From assembly GCF_020740795.1 (NCBI RefSeq), contig NC_067291.1, positions 17,331,780 through 17,395,779 on the forward strand: a DNA stretch of 64,000 nucleotides, read 5' to 3'. Within the stretch, counting starts at the first letter, position 1. Every line of letters starts with the position of its first letter. Under the pieces are notes generated by a model, which did not search any database, had not been told where the DNA came from, and saw nothing but the letters and a program-made list of their open reading frames with translations. Below, piece by piece: positions 37,901-50,400 of this stretch. The stretch comes from Apus apus (Eukaryota; Chordata; Aves; Apodiformes; Apodidae). Position numbers and translations under genes: made by a program.

Positions 37901-40900
37901 AACCAGGTCTATGCACTACAGTTCTTCTTCCACAAGTCACAGGCATTGGAATCCAGCAGATCCTAAATTTTCTGCTTCTCAAAAGTGGCTTTATCAACCT
38001 CAAGACTGCAAGGTCACCTTGAAACACGAATTAAGCAAAACAGACAATATCTACCTGGCTCTGCCAAGAGCCCAGGTTACAAGCTCCCAACCCTGAATTC
38101 CTTTAGGCCCCTTCTCAGCAGAGCTGTGTCCTGTCACACGGGACTGTGTGTGCAGCAAGATGGGTGATTTTTAAAATTTGACCAAGAAAATCCGAGCCCA
38201 GGGTTGTTTGCACTCTGTTTCCCTACTCCATGCCCACACACGTTTCTACAGAGTCTGAAATTTCTGGATGTAGAGTATTATTTCAGTTCCAAGGAGTATT
38301 ATACTGCTGGGTAGGTTAGTTCGGTCAATGATCTGTGAGTTTCACTGAACTCACTGGAGCTCTACCAGAGGAGAACTTGACCTGAAATGTCCCATCTGGG
38401 CTTGTGAGTGAAGGCATTATATGGCCTGATTCAGCCAGACTGTGGGCATCTAACTTCAGGTCATCTATGGCACCCTAAAGCCTACGAGGATCTTTGTGAA
38501 CAGCCAGGAAAGAGCAAAGTCAAAACCTGCCAGAGCAAGAGGGCTCACCAGGAGCAACTTGTATGTGGGCCATGTCAGCACTACAAGAAACGTTATTTGT
38601 CCTTATTTCCCTTAACATCTTTGCTGCAGTCTGAACAAACTGCTTTTCATTGCTGCCCACTACTGCTTTAACAAAAAACAAGTTCTTTTAATTAAAAAGT
38701 GTACATACAGCCTGAAACCCCAAGCGATGGGTAGACAGGCAGACATTGACTGAAGGCTCCTTGGCTGCTTCAGTGCTGTGCCTTTCTCTGACTCCGCAGC
38801 AAAGATCTGTCTCCTGAGTGGCAAGCAGGGAAATGTATTTGATGCCTGTACTTATCTGCTGCTCTGATTCAAGTCATTCCAAATAATTCCCAGTACCACA
38901 CTACTGAGATCTTTCTCTGCCACAAGGGGCTACACGCATCCAATCTCCATGCATTTACAGTTTGTAGCTGTAGCTGTCTAGTAATGCTCTACATCTGGGC
39001 TTGAAAGAACATTATTGACAGCATATTGCTTAAACTGGGTGAGAAACTACTTCTCAACCTGTTTTCAACCTCATAATTCAGCAGTGTCCAAATTAATTTT
39101 ATGATAATCTCATGCATCAATAAATTCAACTCACAGGTGGCTGACAGAACCCAAGATTTTGAAAATTATGTGCATTCCCCTTCAGGGAACAGACATGGGC
39201 TGAAGCAAAGGCTTGATTGCAGCCTGTGTATTTTTAGACACGTTAATTAAATCTGCCACATCATTTTAGATAGACAGCTCTGCAACTTTAATCCCAAGGT
39301 GCTGCCTTTCAGAGGGATTCCTGCGGGAGTCAATTATATTTTGTTTGCACAGTGTTAACAGGTGGTACCTGCAACTCTAAACTCTGGGCATGGAAATTAA
39401 AATCCAATGAGCAAATTCTTTTCACTTCACTAAAACAAATGTAATTGCAAGCAAATATGCAAAAGCCCCCCCTGGGATAAATAACCTTTCTCAAACTCCT
39501 CAGAAATATAGTTTGCCCATCCATCCAAGGCCAACTGCTGGTCAAACCCAGCTCTTTGCTCACAGAAAAATAAGATTGGTTCCCTTTTTTTTTTTTTCCC
39601 CCCAAACCTCACTGCTCCTGGTTTCTTCCCCAGCCTTGGGCTGCCAACAGCCAAGTCTTCCCTCACAGCCATAGGAAACAGGTTAATTAGCCCTTTGAGT
39701 AAAACCTCAGTGAGACTGAGGAAAAATTAAAATACAGGGAGACATCTCAACCATGATATTTTACACACAATGGATGCTCTGAATCCACTAAGCTAGAAGT
39801 GGCAGCCTTGGCAATAATAGATGGCAACCAAGACAGCAACAGAAAGAAGTATTTGTACATTGGTTGGGATTTTGGAGCACCCAGTGGAGTTAGATCATAC
39901 TAATAACTTGGTTAAAAAATCCCTTAATTTCAAAGGCCCTGTGACAGTGATGAAGTTCTGTTGCTATCCAGTACAACAGGTGCTTATTAGCAGACATGAA
40001 CACAGTAACCACAACAAGAGTCAGTAGGACTGATTAGGATTGTCAGGATAATGATGGGTTGGGCTCAAGTCCTTTCAAAATAACTTGACATGATTTCTGC
40101 TGCTGGTCGGGCAGATTTTAGGCTGACCTGATCTCACAACTAACATCCCACAGTCCTGTCCTTTGATTTTGAGGGGATTTCCTTTCTTGCCTAATTTTTC
40201 CACAAATTTCCTATGTTAAACCTGGTTGACCCCACAGCCCATTTAGCTGAAGAAGGTCCTCTCTACTCTGTGGACACACAGCAGCAACTATCCAGTATAA
40301 GGATGAGCCCATATATTTTCCTCAGCCTTCTTCCTCCATACAGGACCACCAAAGGCCACAGCATCCCTCATGACCATGGACTGCTCCAGGCATATGGTGC
40401 TTTTATGGATATTGCATTGCCTTCCTCATCCAGGCATTATGCAGTTCCCATGTTGTTTGCCCACTGCCACAGAAAGCAAGGTGACAGAACGTATGTGACA
40501 GCATCACTGTCCTAGAGATGCTTCTTCCTCTCCCAAGCTCTCTTCTATCCATGCAAAGGCTGTAAAGGTCTATCCAAAAGCTTCCCAGGGGTCATTCTTA
40601 TCAGCAAGTCATCTGGGCTGATTTGCAAATGGTGTCAAGCAGCCCTTTCATACCCAGAATCTAAATGCCCCAAGAGGCTGTTTCAGGAAGGAAAGGGAGA
40701 TCTGGAGCACAGGCATCATTATCTTATCAGCTCTACTGTCATTCTGCCAAGCTCTGCTCCTCAAGAGTTTCTTTCACTAAAGGTTTCTCCATACTTCGAC
40801 CTCAGTTCTGTATCATTTTGCTTGCATATCAAAGGGTGAGTTAAAAGCTTCACCAAGTGGGAAGGCAGATGCATACACAAAAAGACAAATGGCAAGACCT

Positions 40901-43900
40901 CTGTTTCATTGACTTGGGGATCTGAGGGGCATGAAAAAGCAGAACAAAATCAGGAGTAAAGCCTCCAGCCAAATTACATGTCTTCACACTAAGATTCTTA
41001 CAGAGGGACCTGAAAACCCTAGGAGAAATGTCATCCCAATACATTTAATTCTCTAAAAGAAGAATGAGAATGGAACCAAAAGTCTGTTTCACCCGTAGTA
41101 CCATTTCAGGCCAGTTCTGGCTCACATTTATCATCAATACTGAAAAGTGGGGCCCAAACTATTGAGATTCATTCCATTGAACCTGGATTTTTGTTCCCAT
41201 TCCCACAACATACAGCCACTAGAGCTGGAGCTTGAGTTTGATTCATTGGAGACAGGAGACTTGGGGCCATCTAGCTTAGACTTCAAGGACTGGGCCACTT
41301 CTCTCTTCTGCACTTTAACTGAAACAAGAATATTATCTGAAAGATGGTCCCTTTGACTTGCTTTCTCTGTCTCCAGCGAAAGGGCACACACACTATTAAC
41401 AGATGGAGCTTATTTAATTTAATCAAGGCTGATTTTAATCAGACTTAGAGCCCACAGCAATTAAAAATTAAGTTCTTCATTTCTGCAGAGGTCATCAGTT
41501 ATTTCTCTCCTAGACAGCTGGGAGAGACACGGTGGGGTGGAGGGAGAGGAGGGCCAACTCAGGCTGGCCTGTATGCCTGGATCAGAGAACAGCAACACGC
41601 TCCCTGCACAATGTGTGAGGAGAGCAAGCCTTAGCAACATTCAGCCTGGTGAAAAGTACTGGCCTCACCCCAAAACACCCTGCATCCAGATTAGGCTTTT
41701 TCCTGAGCATGTCAAAAAGCTCCACACACACCTGACAACCCCCACAGGAAACTAATGCAGAGAGGCTCTGCTCTGGAAATGCAACTTTCCCAGTATTTCT
41801 GAGCTTTAGCTATTTGTATGTTTCTACACAGCATCCTGCACACAGGCTTCTGCTTGAGGGCCAGTGGATGCCTGAGGCCAGGCTTGCAAACCTGCCAGAT
41901 GTGCCCACTTCACCCATGTGCCCCCAACAGACAGCCCAGCTAGAGACAGGATCAAGCATGGTCACCAAGCCAGGGAAGCACCAGAGCCATAGTTCTGCAC
42001 CGAGAAACCAGAGCTCTGAGGAACTACTCATAAAAAAAACCACCAAACCAAGCCACAGTGGTTTTCAGGGGCTGAGCAACTCAAACCTTCAGGTCTTAGC
42101 AGGAGTAGCTAAAACTTGCAAAGTGAGCTGCCTAAATCATACCAGCAGTTATTATCCTGCCTGATCCCCTGGCACTCACTGTTGTCTGCTTTGAATAACT
42201 TTCCTTCCCAATAATTCTGCTGTTAAAGTCAATGAAAAAACCCACCAATATTCAAGACCAAGAAGGTGGTTTTTGAAATAACAAATGAGAGAAATTACTG
42301 TCCCAAAGAGAATATGAAAAAAAACAACAGTGAGAACTGTAAATACTATAAATTTGCTCCCTGTTTTCCCACTACATTAATAATGTTAGGATTAATGTCC
42401 ACAAGTCTGTATATTTCAAAAGCCTGTGAACAAGAGGGATTGTAAAGCTGACCTGTTCCTTCGCCAAGTCTTTGATTTCTGCATTATGCTCCCAACAGCT
42501 TATGAAAAATGTAATATAAAGCTCTAGATGGTAAGCTGAATTCTATTTTTTCCAGCATTCAACACAATTCAAAGCATAAACACAAAGCACAGGGTGGCAT
42601 TTTCCCCTTTTGAAAAGGTAAGGATATTTTCCTCTAAAACAACAGCAAAATAAAACCTTTCATTTCTACTGCTTTGCTCCTCTTCTGGGAAGAAACAGAG
42701 AGGTGCTGTTGTCCCATTAAAAAGAATGTCCACCTGCTCAGATAAGGCTCACCTCCTGAATTTGCATGTGAAAATTACCCTGCTTCAGTGCTGGAAATTT
42801 GCTTTGAAGTTTGCAAGGCAGCAGCAACGAAGGCAGGAATTAACTCAATACCGATTACCAGCTCTTGGTCTCCTCCACGTCAGACTTTTGAACACAGAAC
42901 AGAGACATGGAACAGCCAGGTTACATTTCTTTTTGTGATCCAAAGCCCTCAAAGAGAGGAGACGAAAGCTGTATTTGTTCCTGGAGCCCAGCCTTTCCTC
43001 TGAGCTCTGTTACTGACTCAGGCTTGTGTTGGAAAAAATACATCTTCAGAGAAGTGCCAACATCAAACACACAAGAGATTTTACAAGTACATGTATTGAG
43101 GCCTCTCTGTAAAGAGCTATTTCCCAATGAAAGCATGGCCAGGGGAATGCACTGGAATATTTCAACAGTGAGAGGTGCACTCTTCTTCTCTGGGCTGCTG
43201 TCAAATATGGGCTAATATTATTTTTTTTTTAAATTATTATTTCTAATGGCCCCTTAATTACCATCACAAAGTTCTAACTCAGGTCCTCCACCAGGAAATC
43301 ACTTACGTACTGCACTTAGCTCCATCTTCATTTAAACAAGCAAACAAACAAAAGCTCACACACTGCAAGCATTACCCGTACTGAAACGGGGATGCAGTGC
43401 CAAAACCAATCCTGAAATCCACCATCTCTGAGCAAAAGGCATCAGTTAACAAAGGCACAGCAGCTCTGGCCAGCAGTGAGGAGGGATGCACAATCCCAGA
43501 CAGCTGGTTAGACACCCTGTCATGGTGGAGAGCTGTAAGGTGGAGCTGCCAAGGTTTATGCTAACCTTGTAGCCCCCTAAACTAACCCACACTCTTCTGA
43601 AGGGGCAAGAAGCTTAAAGCAAGGCCCTGGCCTTGCTCTTTGTAGTTGCTGTCCTAGTTTCTTGAGGACCTCTGCATTGCTCTGTAATGAATATCAGCCT
43701 TCCTAGTGCTGTCTGTTCTTTATAAATGACACTTACATAAAAAACACCTAGAAAATAGCTGAGAAAGGCTTGGGTCCACTTTGACATTTTTCTCCCCCAG
43801 TCCCTGAATGCTCAGTGCACTCTTCAACTGTGAGTTACATATGGATGAAGGATTATGTCTCAAACTGTCAGAAGAAAAAAGAAAACCATGTAGAGGGAAA

Positions 43901-45844
43901 ATGAAATTATTCCTTGAAATTTTAATAATGAAACTTTAAAGACAAATTATTGCATCAGTCCCTCTGTATCCACCTCAGTTTATGAAATTAAAACCTTTGC
44001 AAGATTTAATAACTAGAGAAAGAAGAGTTATGCCTCCAGCCTATAATTTTGCTCTTTTCCTTTTTATAATTTCCTCAAGCTAAAGAGGAAGACTGTAATA
44101 AAGTAGTTAATTCTGTAGTTTGAAGAATATGCTCAGTTCAGTCCCATCAAGAAGCAGAGTATATCCTGACAGTAAGTTTTGAAAATATCGTCATTAGAGT
44201 TAGATAAACCAATCAAATGAGAGATTTGCTGACACACTGCCCAAAATCTGGAATAAACTGCCATAAACTGGCTGCTTGCTGCCTTCTGCCTTGCTCAGTG
44301 TTTGCTCTCACCCATCACGATGTTCCCTCTGAAGGCTGTTACTGAATATCATTCCCTGAAGATAAGATGGCCTCTCCTTGCAGCCCACCTTTCCTCTTGG
44401 CCATTATTTGCTTATTTGTTCTTGTGTTTACCTTTGATGTACTCTTGACAGCAAACAGAGTTAGGCCCAAATGTTGATGGGCTCAATGAGATGAGCTCTT
44501 TTGATCTTCCCATGCAGGCTTAGCAATTCCTCCCAGATAAGGATGATGAAGGTCGAACCAAGATGGATGTGAAGTATCTCACCCTGTGCCTCAGCCAGAT
44601 GTGTGGCTCTGTTACAGTACACAGCTACACAGGCAGGATTTTCCGATCATGGGTTTCTGAAGACTTAGGACCACAGGAGAAAAGACCACTCAGTCCTGGC
44701 TCTATTATCTAAGTTAGAGACCATCTATCAGTGACTATCTATCACCTGCAGTCTTTGATCAGAGTGTGGAAAGAAGAGGTTAAATTGAGCCAAGGGCTGA
44801 TAACTGAGAGCAGGAATGTGACAAATTCACAAAGAAAAGAACCTAAATACTCAGGCTGAGCTTCCAGCCTAAAATCCACACTGACACCTACTGAAATGCT
44901 GTCAAGCAGACAGCCTTTTCCCTCTGCTTGCAGAATGGCATGTGTTCAGAGAGCTCTCAAGGCCAAAATTCACTCCTTCAGATTGGCTAATTTGAGTTGG
45001 CCCATTAAGCATTCCTGAAACAGTCTTAGATAGTCAATTGTAATCTAGAAATGTTCTGTAGATAGGGCTCCAGCAGGAATCCTTGAAATAAACTGTAGTA
45101 AAAAGAGAAAATGATAGTCCATAATAGAATCACTCCATTCAACATAATAGAAAATAAAGCATAATCAGTGATTTGAAGAGCGACACACTGTACTAAGCAC
45201 TGCGCATTACTCATTCTCTTCAAATGATCAAAATTGCCAGGATTTTCTCATGTCTAGAGACCAAACAACCCCATAAAGAAACTGCTGAATATCAAGAGGA
45301 AGATTTTTCTCTACCAAGAAAAACCCTTTGGCGGCTTTAAAGTCTTGCAGTCTGCATCTTAAAGGCTGCAGACAATATTCAAAGGAACAATTTTAGATTT
45401 GATGATAGCCACGAGTGAGTCCCATTACACCTCTAAGCCTGCTTTGCAGCCTCCGGACCTCACCGAAGCATCATTTCTAGAACATAAGAGAACGAAGAAC
45501 ATTAAGCTGAAAGTGAGACTAAATCTACCTGATGTATTGTTAAACTTGCCAAGCCTTTGTGATAAATTACCAGTATCTAACCTAGAGCAGCAGTCGCCAT
45601 TGTGAGAGAACAGCATTCGTTGCACTGAATAGTCTCACTGCCTTCAGCACAGCACACACATAAATCTTGTTAGAGAACTGAGCATAACTAATGCTTTGTG
45701 TGAGCAGTTGTGTGTATGATTTGAGTATTTAGGGATCCAACCTTCCAAAACAAATGGGCTTTTGCATGTACTGAAGGTAGCTACTTAGTCAAGCCAGTAG
45801 TGGCTAAGCAGTCTTGTGATGTCAGGTTTTAAGCAGAATTCCCC

Positions 45845-46400
45845 TGATGTCATGACGTGACCCATGTCAGGAAATACAAAAGGAGGTCTCATTATTCCTA
45901 AACACTTCATGCTCCCAGCTCTGAAGGTTTATGATTATTGTGCAGAACAGTCAGACCCTGATGTGTTCACCTGGGAGAAAGCTTACAGATGTCTGGTGTT
46001 CCAAGAAGCTCTTTGAAGCTGGGTGTGAAAGAAGAAGAATTCCCATCTTCCCTCTTGACAACACCCTCCACTTCTCCTGAGAGCAAATCAATCATCTAAT
46101 TGAAAGACCATCCCAGAGCAATTGGGCCCTTTCAGTGCCGAGCAAGAGCCTCTTCTAGCATCCAAGTCCCTGTGCATGAGCCAGCCATTGGAATTCCTGC
46201 ACCATAAGGACCTGTAAGCAGTGAGCAACAGGGGATATAAGAAGACCTATGGAACCTCTGATATTAGCCCTGACAACCTACAGGATTTACTGTCAGAGCC
46301 AACTTAGTGCCTGATCTTCCTGCTGCACAGACGTCCTCAGGAGCTCAAGCCACCAGCGCAGCTGCACAGTTTCTTCCTGGTACAATAAATATTTCTGCAG
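45845..46400 (+). mobile_element. Possible degenerate solo LTR (ERV-type)
   Basis: LTR-like spacing is visible: a TATA-like GATATAAG at 46234-46241, then AATAAA at 46384-46389 about 150 bp later, followed by a T-rich end. No gag, pol or env coding segment is adjacent, and I could not find target-site duplications or firm TG...CA ends. The left boundary is guessed from a TG-starting block. It may be ordinary unique sequence. No viral protein is encoded. Confidence 0.25.
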
Positions 46401-46659
46401 CAAATTTGAAAACTTGCACTGGAGACACTTTAACATGTTAATAGAGAAAAGCTTGAAGGGTTTAAAGATCCTGCCAAAACTGAGAACAGACAGATTTGCA
46501 AGTCAAATACATGTTTCTACCAGAGCTTTGATGTTTATGTTACCAGCCACTGAATGTCCATCTAACTGTCTTTTAAACAAACATGCCTGGCTCATCTTGT
46601 CTATTGCACTGCACAAAGCAGCCTGTCTTTGTCGAAGTCATCCATATGAATTACTCCCA

Positions 46660-46755
46660 AATCTGAGCATCTCACAATCTTTAACATGTGAATTGTCACC
46701 ACACTCCTGCAAGGTAGGGAAATTATGTTTTACAAACAAGAAGAGGAGGCCCTGA
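46660..46755 (+). mobile_element. MIR/CORE-SINE-like remnant
   Basis: The order GAGCATCTCACAATCTTTAA, then ACTCCTGCAAGGTAGGGAAA, then TTTTACAAACAAGAAGAGG mirrors the 3' part of amniote MIR/CORE-type SINEs (a CTCACAA... GAGGTAGG... ATTTTACAGATGAGGAAACT order). The copy is old and diverged, so the exact family is uncertain. Confidence 0.45.
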
Positions 46756-47000
46756 GATCCTCTGTGCCAGACTTCCATCAAAATGAACATTTGCCTATGT
46801 AGATCTGCCAAAGGGCAGGGAGAAGATCTGGAAAGCAAAATTCTGTTATGTCCCTTGGCTGTTCTTGCTCCCGTCTGGAAAACAGCATGGATTATTATTT
46901 TGTTCCACCTATGACCATTTGCATTTATTTGTCACGAGGTCACAGGCTGCCAACCAAAGAAAGATGAAAACACCTAAAAGCTGTTCACTGCTTTTCCATC

Positions 47001-47440
47001 CCCCTCGGCACTGCGGAGTCCCCTGCTCTGCCTGTGCTGTAACACCTGACAGGCCCAGAGCCTCCCGTTGTGATTTAGCTCAAGAAGGGGATGTTGATGT
47101 TTTACATCAGATGGTCGAAACGAATCCCCGCTTTCTCGTCCCTCCCCGGCTCTCCAGTCGATTCGCTCCTCCCCAGGAGGGAGCAGGTACATGCTCCACG
47201 TTCCGCTTCGCTGTGTTCCATTGTGCTGTGAAACCCGAGGCTGTCACCCTCTTGTCATGTTAAGAGAATAATATAATTTAATCTTTCCAGGTAGTTTAAA
47301 TGAAGCTGCTCTACCCTGAAATAGATACACGGGTGTACAACATGCAAAAGACGGATCCTTCGATACACGCGTTACCTGTGTCTCTATTGCAACTGGGGAT
47401 GTTAAAGACGTCCAGTGTCGTCGTCACCCCCCCAGCACAG
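47001..47440. promoter_or_regulatory. CpG-dense patch in intergenic DNA
   Basis: By my count there are 22 CpG dinucleotides in 440 bp, 10 of them between 47115 and 47210, while flanking kilobases have far fewer. GC content is only moderate, so the excess is in CpG itself and suggests germline hypomethylation. An unannotated promoter or distal enhancer is possible. A 132-codon frame (46865-47263) overlaps it but has no recognisable features. Confidence 0.45.
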
Positions 47441-50400
47441 AAAGCTGTCACCACACATGGAGGGGGCCAAACCACAGTTTCTTTGTGCCACCTCTGGAGG
47501 TCAGGCATGCAGGTTTCCCTTTCAAACATCTTCACTTTACCAGAGCCAAGGGCTAGCTTCACTGTATAAGACCTCCCTCCCACCAGTGCCACACACAGGG
47601 GTGCCCACGCCACCAAGCATGACTCCCCCTCTCACTTCATCACAAAGGGGAGATCATTTCCATCCCTTCCACACTCTCACACATTTCAGACATTCACCAA
47701 TCTCAGACATTTTCCATTCTTTCACTTCTTCCAGCATATGACACCAGCCATCCCAAACTCTTCCTATTAAGAGTATTTCCACTCATTTAACCAGAGGAGA
47801 AATTTCCTGGTCTGCTCTCAACACACAATGACTCCTTATCCTAATCCTGTATGATCATACATTCCCTGCTCATGCCTCACTGCTTTGTTGTGCTGGGAAC
47901 TGGGAGTGCAGCTTTATCATGGGGGCAAAAATACTCCCAACGCCCAGACATTCATACTAGAGAAATAAAAGGCAAAAAATAATAGTTCACAGGAATTTGG
48001 AGCACCAAATAACCAAAAATTCATATTCATCCTCTGTATATGGCCCTTCACATGCATGAAATGAGCTGAGCAATCCACCTTTTGCAACCCTGCACCTGTT
48101 ACACAAACTTAATTCCTGTTGTTATAAGTACCCACACCTACCACAGGAACACCAGCTGGTGTGTGGTGTCCCTGGCACAGCACATCCCCCATGCCAGGCA
48201 GCAGCTCTAGGTTCCCAGCAGGGAAGTGGGAGTTTGCAGAGCCAGTGAGCCCTGACCATCCCCCTTTCTGTGACATATTTGCTGCCTATCTGAGGGTTTT
48301 CTAAAGACATGGCTCAAATATCATCAAAAAACCCTTACTCCAATTTCCTTCCACTTCAGTTTACAGCCAGACAACGCACTCGTCCTCTCCAGAGAAAGTT
48401 GCAATCAGTTTGAAAAACCTTACACATTACTGAGTTGGAAAGTGTAATCCCTCTTTAAACAAATACTTATGTCCTACTGCTCTAACACACTCTTGGTGAC
48501 AGCACTTAGATTTGGAAACAAACTCCTCCTGCCACCTGAGAAACGTAGTTTTTGTATTTGGTTACAAAAGGCCAACAAATGGTGGGCTTTCAATGCCAGA
48601 GAGACCCTTGGAGCAATCAGTGGCTTGTAAAAGAGTGTTTCTGCCTGGTGCTCAGTGGTTTGGGGGCTTTTATACATTTTTAAGTGATTTTTGTATTTGT
48701 GGTCTTATGGGACAAATCACATTGCTGGAACCAAGCAGCATGACTAAGTACAACACAAACTTCCTTGCAAGCCTCTCCTGGCACAGCTGAAAATTCACCT
48801 CCACCAAGGCAGCTGTCACAGCGAGCACTTGGGCAGCTCTGAAATGAAGGCCAGGCACAGGCTCAGCTTTCAGAGCTGAGGTATGAGAGTAAATAATCTC
48901 TCTAGGGATTAAACCAGATTGCTAACTGCAGAAAGCCTCCCAAGGCAGTTTTAGGGACAAGAAAGCAGGGCAACTGCCCAGAGCTGTGGTCTATGAGACA
49001 GCACAGCTGAGCCACAAAACGTGCCAGTCACTCAGGAGTGGGACCTGCCTGTAACCACAGCTCTGCATCATTTCAACCCTACAGGCAACTCCAGCTAATC
49101 AAGAGCCATTCCTTGTTTTCTTCTAATGGAAGTTTCCCAATCATAGGCAGGACAAATCCCCCACCCTCGGTAAGCTGTGGGCACTGCTAGAGGAATGACA
49201 CTTGCACTTCTTCTCTGGATTTTACGCAGTTCAAGCCCGCAGTTCAGTCCACTACTGTGTTTACTATGACATCCTTTATATCACCACCTCCAAAAATCAC
49301 CAATCATCTTGAATGGAGGCCAAAGCTTGTGTGTGGAAAAGCCCCTCTGCAAGAGTAGCTCCAAGTGTTATAACTCCCATTTACATTGCTGACATTTGGC
49401 GGGATTGAAAGTGATTCATTAAGTTGATTGTTGAGAGAGAAGGGTCTGCTGAAGTGGTTTCTGATCTCACTCCTTTGAAGAATGAAATGTGACAACAACA
49501 CTGAAAAAAAACCTTAGTCTTAGTGTCTCAGGTTCTGCCCTGCAAAGCCTGAGACTTGCAGGTGTAGAGCACATTGAGCCCTGGGACCCACATTTCCAAA
49601 TGGCTGACTGCTCTCTGAGGAGCGCAGAAATCTCTGCCCCATGCAGCAAATGACAATCAAGAGAGGAAAGAAAAGCAAAGAATGAAAGAGTAAGTGCTGC
49701 TCTGGAGCTGCCGGTCCTTTGGGGGCCTGGAAGAGACTGAAGCAAATATTTCAGGTGCAAACAGTGCATGAAGATACACAACCACAAGAGCTGGAGCATG
49801 GCCCTGTGGGGTAGTATTACGCAAGCTATATAATACTCCTGGCCATATTCAGACATGCTTTCTCTGCTCAACCATCACAGTCTTTATAAGCCACAGAGCA
49901 GGTACATAACAAGAATACAGCTTATTGTGCAGTGGAAAGGGACTGTCAGCCAGCCCAGCACTCAAGAGATGGTCATGCAGTCAAGGACAAACAAATTGCA
50001 GCAGCTTTGTGCTTCACCATCCATCAGCAGAGCTGCCACAACCACTCAGCTGCAGGCTCTTAGCCTGCCCAGGTCACACAGTGAGCTCTGTCAGCTAAAC
50101 TTTAATAAAAGAGATTCTCAGAAAACACAGCAAAGGCTGTTTGAGTTCCCAAGCACTGTGAGGACAGTCAGCTTCCGACATAAAATATGCTCTGTGACTT
50201 TCTGGTCAAATACGTACAGCCCAAAGCAATCAGTGCAGAACTGATCAGAAATTTTCAAACAACACAACATTCCTGTGGAAGATGCTCTTTTGCTGAATTC
50301 AAAACATTTTGTAAGAAATGTCCTGTAAACTTTCAACACATCACAGTGGGTCTGTGGGCATGGATTCTAAGAATATACTGCACCCTGAATCCTGTTTGCT

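Larger units (their letters stand above)
24241..45840. other. Long intergenic stretch without a supported gene
   Basis: I read both strands for domain-like peptides, exon chains and structural RNAs and found none that I can defend. Open frames reach at most about 155 codons and lack known motifs. Minor structures are a 27-bp tandem duplication at 25258-25311, a perfect-arm inverted repeat at 31907-31935, a T-run followed by C at about 39587-39602 and scattered A/T runs. A gene-poor landscape is expected around this locus in vertebrates. Confidence 0.6.

Noticed and set aside
46414-46755. 113-codon frame near the LTR-like block
   Set aside because: Its 3' part overlaps a MIR/CORE-SINE-like remnant and it shows no domain.
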